Of a stretch of DNA of 11,445 nt, positions 6,719-11,445 are shown one piece after another (the stretch's first letter is position 1; each line of letters starts with the position of its first letter). The stretch is from the NCBI GenBank assembly GCA_003486385.1, contig DNFT01000113.1, forward strand, positions 13,639-25,083, read 5' to 3'. This stretch comes from Eubacterium sp. GTDB taxonomy: Bacteria; Bacillota; Clostridia; Lachnospirales; Lachnospiraceae. Under the pieces are notes generated by a model. The model saw only the letters and a program-made list of their open reading frames with translations. It was not told the origin of the DNA and made no database searches. The position numbers and the translations under genes are program-made.

Positions 6719-7744
6719 ATGACAAGGCCTAATGTAAAATTGACGAAAAAACAGCTTGTGCTTCTGGTCATCATTGCAGTAGGGCTGCTCGTGTTCGGTA
6801 TATTGACGGCTGTATCAGGTGCTGTGGCAGGAACACAGAAAACGCAGTATTGTGCAAAGTACTGGGATCCGGATGGCAGATATTCGATGGTGAGTGTGTT
6901 CCTGCCTGAGGACAGTGGACTGAAACAGGAGAAGGTTAGGCAGCTTCAATATACGCTTGATCAGGCTCTCATAAAGGAAGCTATGGAGGCTCCGGCAGAT
7001 AATGCCAGATTGTATGTTGCGGCATACAGTGTGAAATCGCAGGTTAGCTTATTCTCGCAGCGTGCTAAGTCACAGCAATGCACTGCGTATGGTGTAGGCG
7101 GAGATTTCTTCCGCTTTCATAATTATGAGCTTATAAGCGGCAGTTATCTTATGGAGGACAGCATTGCAAATGATCAGGTTGTAATTGATGAGGAAGCGGC
7201 ATGGAAGATATTCGGAGCCATAGAGGTGGATGGAATGACACTCACCTACAATGGAAAAGAATATATAGTGCAGGGAGTTGTTAAGCCTCAGGATGGTTAT
7301 AAGGCCAAGGCTGGCGGAGCCGAGAGCGGAACGGTATTCTTCCCTCTTGAAGCGATTGGACAGGATGCAGACTGCTATGAGATTATCTTTCCTAATCCTG
7401 TATCGGGTTTTGCCTTAAAGCAGGTTAAAGGGGCATTCACCTCCTGCGGCTATAGTGAGGATGATATAAGGATAATTGATAATTCGGAAAGATACAGCTT
7501 TGTAAATTCAGCGAAGAGAGTTCTCAAGTGGACTGATAAGGGTATGGCATTCAAGGCACTTAAATACCCATATTGGGAGAACAGTGCAATTGCTGTAGAA
7601 AATATAGTCGACTTATTAACATTCTTTAGAATTATATTCATTATACCGCCTATAGCAATAGTGATTATATCTGTTATATGCTTCCACCCGATACACAGGC
7701 TTAAGCTTCTGATACTGCGGATTGTAGAACATTTTAGAAAATAG
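6719..7744 (+). CDS. Two-TM protein with MacB-like periplasmic core domain, lacking FtsX TM bundle
   Basis: This 341-residue protein has one TM helix near the N-terminus (about residues 12-37), a large extracytoplasmic region (about 38-295) and one or two closely spaced TM passes near the C-terminus (FFRIIFIIPPIAIVIISVIC) ending in a basic tail. The centre resembles the MacB periplasmic core domain: GGDFFRFHNYELISGSYL, then NDQVVIDEEAAWKIFGAIEVDGMTL and YIVQGVVK, the pattern of yf...l..G...vvi.e..a..lFG...G..v.G.v. Real MacB/FtsX-type permeases add about three TM helices after this domain plus an ATPase; neither is present, and the coding region ends normally before a strong terminator, so this looks like an intact short form, not a truncation. 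It lies 12 nt after the adaptor gene. ATG 6719 is 5 nt from AGGAGG (6708-6713); the ATG at 6716 is only 2 nt away. Likely partner of the adaptor; function not established. Confidence 0.7.
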   Translation: MTRPNVKLTKKQLVLLVIIAVGLLVFGILTAVSGAVAGTQKTQYCAKYWDPDGRYSMVSVFLPEDSGLKQEKVRQLQYTLDQALIKEAMEAPADNARLYVAAYSVKSQVSLFSQRAKSQQCTAYGVGGDFFRFHNYELISGSYLMEDSIANDQVVIDEEAAWKIFGAIEVDGMTLTYNGKEYIVQGVVKPQDGYKAKAGGAESGTVFFPLEAIGQDADCYEIIFPNPVSGFALKQVKGAFTSCGYSEDDIRIIDNSERYSFVNSAKRVLKWTDKGMAFKALKYPYWENSAIAVENIVDLLTFFRIIFIIPPIAIVIISVICFHPIHRLKLLILRIVEHFRK

Positions 7745-7758
7745 CACAGTAAGCTTTT

Positions 7759-7805
7759 AGAAGTCGTTCCGGAAATGATGTCCGGAACGACTTCTTTTTC
7801 TTTTC
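7759..7805 (+). terminator. Strong Rho-independent terminator of the transporter operon
   Basis: AGAAGTCGTTCCGGA (7759-7773) and TCCGGAACGACTTCT (7781-7795) form a perfect 15-bp stem with a 7-nt loop, followed by a T-rich tail (TTTTCTTTTC, 7796-7805). It lies 14 nt after the stop codon at 7744 and closes the five-gene unit, separating it from the glycosyltransferase gene. Confidence 0.95.
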
Positions 7806-7962
7806 AAGCTGTAGATGATGTGGTAAAATATTTATCTGAATTATACTAAGGGATATATCAGATAAGTGTTGAACAGGCTGTTAGAGCTTGGAAGCCCCGG
7901 ATGTGCACCGGTAAATATGCATTTAACATTTTTGATTGTCGAAAAAAGGAGACAGGTGGGTT
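7806..7962 (+). promoter_or_regulatory. Leader of the glycosyltransferase gene with possible -10 box
   Basis: Because the upstream unit is terminated, a promoter is expected here. TATACT at 7842-7847 is a reasonable -10 candidate, but the sequence 17-18 nt upstream is not a convincing -35 box. The downstream leader carries a small CCGG...CCGG dyad inside 7896-7912 and two purine-rich stretches, AAGGAG (7946-7951) and AGGTGG (7954-7959), either of which could serve the ATG at 7963. No other gene is seen in 7745-7962. Confidence 0.3.
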
Positions 7963-9543
7963 ATGGAGAAAAAGAAATATTTGTGGTGTGTAATATCGGT
8001 CATAGTCGGGGTTGTGATTTTTGTTGTCGCCGGAGTCAGCAAGAGGATAACCTTCTGCGATGAGATATACACATATATGATTGTGAATGCGCCTAATGGT
8101 GCGTATCAACTTGCTGAGGGACAGTGGTATACGCGACAGCAGACAGTTGATATGCTAGGTCACAGTTCAAATGACAGTGTTGTGCAGATGTTGTGGAATG
8201 TGAAGGGGGACTCTCATCCGCCACTGTATTATGGGCTTGTGTATATTGCCTCGCTTATTGGCGGACTGAATATATCAGAGTGGACAGGGCTGGCGGTCAA
8301 TCTGCTTATGTACATCGGAACAATGCTTTTGTTCTGGCTTATTATAGATAGGATTTTCGGCAGACCGGGTATGGCAGCGGCAGCGGCTATTGTATATGCG
8401 CTGAATGTGGGAACGCTGTCGGACGCCATGCTTATACGAATGTACATGCAGCTGACCTTCTTTACGATTGCATTTGCATACGCGGCTTGGCGGCTGTGGG
8501 AGAATAAGGAAAAGCTGTCAGGTTATGTCCTGCTGGGAATAGCGACGGCTGGCGGATTCCTTACGCAGTATTATTTCTGCTTTATCCCGATAGGTTTTTT
8601 TGTGGTATGGGCGATTTATAATATTGCACGTAAAAAATATTCATGTATAATTAAATATCTTGTAAGTATGTCTGCGGCAGTGGCAGTGGATACTATATTG
8701 TGGCATTACTGGATTGGAACCATGCTTTCAAACAGTGATTCCGGTGCGATAAAAGAGAACGCAATGAATTTTGTTAATATATTCAACAGCATGTTCAGGG
8801 GATTGGAGTCCGTACAGCTTATTATTTTTCAGAAATGGCATATCGTGGGCGGTCTGGCTGTGATTATTGTGGTTGTGATAGCTCTTGTATCCGAGAGGGT
8901 AAATGCAAGCTTCCGAAATATGAGATTGTATGTCGGCGGGCTAAGTGCAATGCTGTTCTTTTATTCAACTATTGTATATTATCTGACACCGACATACCTT
9001 ATGTCGAGCAGGTATTTCTATGCTGCGTCCGCGGTGGAGATTCTGTTGGTAGCTGTATGTATCTGTGCGCTGGTCTGTACATTTGTGACAGATGAAAGGC
9101 TTGGTAAAAAGAGAAAAATATTTGTCAATGCAGGTACAGCGGTGGTGTGTATTGCCATGGATATAGGTATTCTTGCATTTGGATATGGAATAGACTATTA
9201 TGCTGATGCGGCAGCGTATGACACCCAGAGGGAATGTCTGGAAGAGTATAGTGATATTCCGTGGGTTCTGTGCGGCGATGAGAACTGGGAAATGACGGCA
9301 AACTTTATGGATTATATTATTCCGGAGAAGCTCATGAGAATCACGGAAAATACACCATACGGTATTGAGAAGGAGCTTGAGAAAGCGGATAAATTCATGA
9401 TAGTGGCAAGAACAAATGAGGGTAATACACAGGGAGATATGGCACTGTATTATTATATCGGAACCACGGGAAGATTTGCAAAAAGTGAGCTGGTTATGGA
9501 GCGGAACGGATTGTCCTATTTTCTCGCATATCCGGAGGAGTGA
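7963..9543 (+). CDS. GT-C superfamily membrane glycosyltransferase, GT39/ArnT-like
   Basis: This 526-residue polytopic protein has the layout of lipid-linked sugar transferases. After a first TM helix (about 8-26) comes CDEIYTY with Asp33-Glu34, matching the acidic pair in the first extracytoplasmic loop of GT-C enzymes. A second extracytoplasmic motif, DSHPPLYYGLVY (Asp83, His85), matches the HPPLYY signature of GT39/RgtA-D-type proteins, and MLIRMYMQLTFF carries the characteristic R.Y pattern. About ten hydrophobic helices run to residue 408, followed by a soluble, probably extracytoplasmic tail of about 115 residues. The expected reaction is transfer of a sugar from a polyprenyl-phosphate donor to an envelope lipid, glycan or protein; the acceptor is unknown. 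I chose ATG 7963; an upstream TTG at 7936 would add nine residues with no hydrophobic or conserved content. It stands alone between a strong terminator and a 267-nt gap, so no partner gene informs its role. Confidence 0.8.
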   Translation: MEKKKYLWCVISVIVGVVIFVVAGVSKRITFCDEIYTYMIVNAPNGAYQLAEGQWYTRQQTVDMLGHSSNDSVVQMLWNVKGDSHPPLYYGLVYIASLIGGLNISEWTGLAVNLLMYIGTMLLFWLIIDRIFGRPGMAAAAAIVYALNVGTLSDAMLIRMYMQLTFFTIAFAYAAWRLWENKEKLSGYVLLGIATAGGFLTQYYFCFIPIGFFVVWAIYNIARKKYSCIIKYLVSMSAAVAVDTILWHYWIGTMLSNSDSGAIKENAMNFVNIFNSMFRGLESVQLIIFQKWHIVGGLAVIIVVVIALVSERVNASFRNMRLYVGGLSAMLFFYSTIVYYLTPTYLMSSRYFYAASAVEILLVAVCICALVCTFVTDERLGKKRKIFVNAGTAVVCIAMDIGILAFGYGIDYYADAAAYDTQRECLEEYSDIPWVLCGDENWEMTANFMDYIIPEKLMRITENTPYGIEKELEKADKFMIVARTNEGNTQGDMALYYYIGTTGRFAKSELVMERNGLSYFLAYPEE

Positions 9544-9810
9544 AGATGATGTGCCTGCCGGGATAAAAGTGACATATCCATTGGAGCAAAAAAAGGAAGT
9601 ACACACCGCTTAGTGCTCTACACACTTGAAAGCGGGGGATTGCTTATTCTGCGTTCAAACTACTTATTGGTGGCAGTACTGCAAGCATATAAAAATGACC
9701 AAGCATTGGATTAAAAAGGCATAAGTACGCAGGAAAATTGTGCAGCCGTTCTGTATTATTTTGAGCTTTACAATTATTTAAACATAAAAAAATGAATGGA
9801 GGAAAATACT
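9544..9810 (+). promoter_or_regulatory. Gap before ldh: several small dyads, no confident promoter
   Basis: A hairpin-capable element follows the glycosyltransferase gene: CCGCTTAGTG (9606-9615) pairs with CACT (9623-9626) and AAGCGG (9630-9635) with a 3-nt bulge, but no T-run follows, so it is not a clear terminator. Further on are a perfect palindrome GCAGTACTGC (9673-9682), CCAAGCATTGG (9699-9709) and a repeated CAAGCAT (9682-9688, 9700-9706). Candidate promoter pieces are TTGGTG 9667-9672 with TATAAA 9688-9693 (15-nt spacing, short), and TATTAT 9754-9759 with no -35. I saw no Rex-like operator. Confidence 0.35.
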
Positions 9811-10764
9811 ATGAAAATGAACAAATCAAAGGTGGCTATTGTCGGCTGTGGGCTGGTTGGTTCCACAACCGCATTCAGTCTTGTGACACAGGGCGTAGTT
9901 GATGAGGTGCTCATGATTGACATCAACAAGGAGAGAGCCTACGGAGAGAAGCTGGATTTACATGACAGTATTGAGTATCTCAACCGCAATGTAAAGGTGA
10001 CAAACGGTGATTATTCGGACTGCTCAGATGCAGATATTGTAGTTATAACCGCGGGAGCACCGCCTAAGCCGGGACAGAGCAGGCTTGATACACTTGAACT
10101 CACGGCGAATATATGTAAGTCAATAGTCGGACCTATTATGGAGAGTGGATTTGATGGAATTTTTCTTATAGTGTCTAATCCAGTAGATATTATCACGCAT
10201 TATGTCAAGAAGCTTTCCGGGCTTCCTAAGAATCAGGTCATCGGAACGGGAACTGCCATAGATTCCGCACGTCTCAAGACATTTATCGGAGAGCTTATAA
10301 ATGTTGACCCGCGAAGCGTCCATGCATATTCGATGGGTGAGCATGGCGATTCACAGATGGTTCCATGGTCCGTTGTTACGGTTGCAGGAAAGCCTTTTTA
10401 TGACGTAATTGCCGACAACAAGAGCCTTGTGGGCAATGTTGACCTTGATGAGCTTGTCCATAAGACCGCAAGAGAGGGCTGGGAGATTTTTGAGCGCAAG
10501 GGAACAACATACTACGGAATTGCTACAGCCGTAGCTGCCATTATAAAGGCAATTATGAATGATGAGAACAAGATTATACCGGTATCAACATATCTTGAAG
10601 GTGAATACGGCGAGACTGATGTGTACGCGGGTGTGCCTACAGTTCTTAACAGACATGGAGCGTATGATGTCCTTGAGATTCATATGTCCCCTAGCGAGCT
10701 TGCAAGGTTCAAGGACTCTGCAAAGGTCATAAGGGAATACACCAGCAAGATTATGGAATATTAA
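9811..10764 (+). CDS. ldh: L-lactate dehydrogenase family NAD-dependent 2-hydroxyacid dehydrogenase
   Basis: This 317-residue cytoplasmic enzyme has the LDH/MDH fold and should interconvert pyruvate and L-lactate with NADH, re-oxidising NADH in fermentation. Visible features in order: the dinucleotide loop GCGLVG at residues 12-17, Asp37 after the second strand for NAD(H) preference, the mobile loop AGAPPKPGQSRLD with catalytic Arg91, SNPVDIITH, GTGTAIDSARLK with the carboxylate-binding Arg154, and YSMGEHGDSQM with the proton-relay His178. At the classical specificity position (102 in LDH numbering; Gln in LDH, Arg in MDH) this protein has Pro85, so malate activity is unlikely, but the exact 2-oxoacid preference is not proven. 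ATG 9811 has GGAGG 8 nt upstream (9798-9802); the in-frame ATG at 9796 overlaps that ribosome site. Thymidine kinase follows after 38 nt and is probably co-transcribed. Confidence 0.88.
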   Translation: MKMNKSKVAIVGCGLVGSTTAFSLVTQGVVDEVLMIDINKERAYGEKLDLHDSIEYLNRNVKVTNGDYSDCSDADIVVITAGAPPKPGQSRLDTLELTANICKSIVGPIMESGFDGIFLIVSNPVDIITHYVKKLSGLPKNQVIGTGTAIDSARLKTFIGELINVDPRSVHAYSMGEHGDSQMVPWSVVTVAGKPFYDVIADNKSLVGNVDLDELVHKTAREGWEIFERKGTTYYGIATAVAAIIKAIMNDENKIIPVSTYLEGEYGETDVYAGVPTVLNRHGAYDVLEIHMSPSELARFKDSAKVIREYTSKIMEY

Positions 10765-10802
10765 ACAGATGCCGCCGCAAGGCAGCAGCGTGGAGGACAT
10801 GT

Positions 10803-11378
10803 ATGGCAAAGCTGTATTTTAAATATGGGGCGATGGGCAGCTCTAAGACTGCGAATGCTCTTATCACGAAGTTTAACTATGAAGAGAGGGGCATGAAGGT
10901 GTGGCTGTTAAAGCCTGCCACGGATGACCGCGATGGACAGGATATCATAAAGAGCCGTATCGGCCTTGCGTGCAGGTGCTTCGTTGTGACACCTGATACC
11001 GATATATTGGCAGCGTATGAGAAGGAAGCGGGGTATGACGCAGTTATAGTTGATGAGGCTCAATTTCTCACACCGGGACAGATAGACGAGCTTAGAAGTA
11101 TAGTCGATAATAAGGGTATACCCGTCCTGTGCTTCGGATTGAGAACAGACTTTCTCACGCATGTATTCCCGGGCAGCCTGAGACTTCTTGAGATTGCGGA
11201 CTCCATAAGTGAGATTAAGACAATCTGCCGCTGTGGCTCCAAGGCTACAGTCAACGCCAGAATAGATGAGAATGGCAACGTAATTACGGACGGGGAGCAG
11301 GTGCTCATCGGTGGAAATGACAGATATGAGGCGATGTGCTACTCCTGTTATATGAAGAAAATTAAGGGAATTATGTAG
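10803..11378 (+). CDS. tdk: Type II thymidine kinase
   Basis: This 191-residue cytoplasmic enzyme phosphorylates thymidine (and deoxyuridine) with ATP to dTMP in pyrimidine salvage. The Walker A loop is GAMGSSKT at residues 9-16, with Lys15 and Thr16; the second Gly of the usual GxxxxGK pattern is Ser14, a form I associate with clostridial relatives. Walker B and the catalytic base lie in VIVDEAQF (Asp84, Glu85). GLRTDFLTHVFPGSLRLLEIAD forms the conserved region before the zinc site, whose likely ligands are Cys142, Cys144, Cys179 and Cys182. GGNDRYEAMC is the lasso/thymidine-binding region near the C-terminus. The length fits the family. The ATG at 10803 is 6 nt from GGAGG (10792-10796). It follows ldh by 38 nt, with no promoter or terminator visible between. 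Confidence 0.93.
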   Translation: MAKLYFKYGAMGSSKTANALITKFNYEERGMKVWLLKPATDDRDGQDIIKSRIGLACRCFVVTPDTDILAAYEKEAGYDAVIVDEAQFLTPGQIDELRSIVDNKGIPVLCFGLRTDFLTHVFPGSLRLLEIADSISEIKTICRCGSKATVNARIDENGNVITDGEQVLIGGNDRYEAMCYSCYMKKIKGIM

Positions 11379-11379
11379 A

Positions 11380-11430
11380 ATACCCACAAGGCAGTAAAAA
11401 ACAAGCCACAAGAGCTTGCCGGGTGGGTAT
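11380..11430. terminator. Structured tail after tdk; terminator-like on the minus strand
   Basis: ATACCCAC (11380-11387) pairs perfectly with GTGGGTAT (11423-11430), enclosing CAAGC/GCTTG (11402-11406/11414-11418). On the + strand no T-run follows. Read on the minus strand, the inner hairpin CAAGC-loop-GCTTG is followed immediately by six T (complement of 11396-11401), like a weak intrinsic terminator for a leftward gene entering from beyond the window. It may instead be a + strand leader for the next gene: AGGGAG at 11431-11436 resembles a ribosome site close to the window end. Confidence 0.4.
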
Positions 11431-11445
11431 AGGGAGCAGAAATAA

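Noticed and set aside
8965..9606. 213-residue open frame on the minus strand
   Set aside because: It lies wholly opposite the glycosyltransferase gene, starts at GTG without a good ribosome site, and is rich in Cys, His and Ser with no recognisable motif. It is an antisense shadow.
9606..9635. Terminator for the glycosyltransferase gene
   Set aside because: The bulged stem is followed by GGGATTGC with no T-run, so it lacks the hallmark of an intrinsic terminator.
10908..11411. 167-residue open frame on the minus strand opposite tdk
   Set aside because: The + strand frame carries all thymidine kinase motifs; the antisense product has no recognisable domain.

Overview
The window looks like chromosome of an anaerobic, low-to-moderate GC Firmicute, most likely a Lachnospiraceae-type clostridium. 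The reasons are a spore-maturation gene (spmB), AGGAGG-type ribosome sites, AT-leaning codon use (ATA, AGA, CTT), Gram-positive lipoprotein and CUT1 transporter architecture, and a clostridial-style thymidine kinase. All nine recognisable genes lie on the + strand. I found no RNA gene, CRISPR array, insertion sequence or phage gene.

Layout. (1) 1-664: a short leader and spmB. (2) 677-7805: one clear transcription unit, opened by a near-consensus extended -10 promoter (TTGACG, 17 nt, TATTAT) and closed by a perfect 15-bp terminator hairpin with a T-rich tail. It encodes a 759-aa lipoprotein with an N-terminal propeller-like repeat region joined to a family 1 solute-binding domain, two CUT1/MalFG-type permeases, a HlyD/MacA-type membrane-fusion protein, and a two-TM protein resembling the MacB periplasmic core domain without its FtsX-type TM bundle. 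No ATPase is encoded. (3) 7963-9543: a polytopic GT-C/GT39-like glycosyltransferase. (4) 9811-11378: an L-lactate dehydrogenase-family enzyme and type II thymidine kinase, 38 nt apart and probably co-transcribed. (5) 11379-11445: a structured tail.

How the genes may work together. The two permeases and the lipoprotein are the familiar parts of a carbohydrate-type ABC importer whose ATPase is probably shared and encoded elsewhere. Unusually, the same operon carries a MacA-like adaptor and a MacB-ectodomain-like protein, pieces normally found in exporters or cell-envelope mechanotransmission systems. The best candidate for an undescribed system is therefore this five-gene unit: an importer with a sensing or binding propeller and an extracytoplasmic scaffold. 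That function is inference. The flanking genes appear to be ordinary metabolism and envelope genes.
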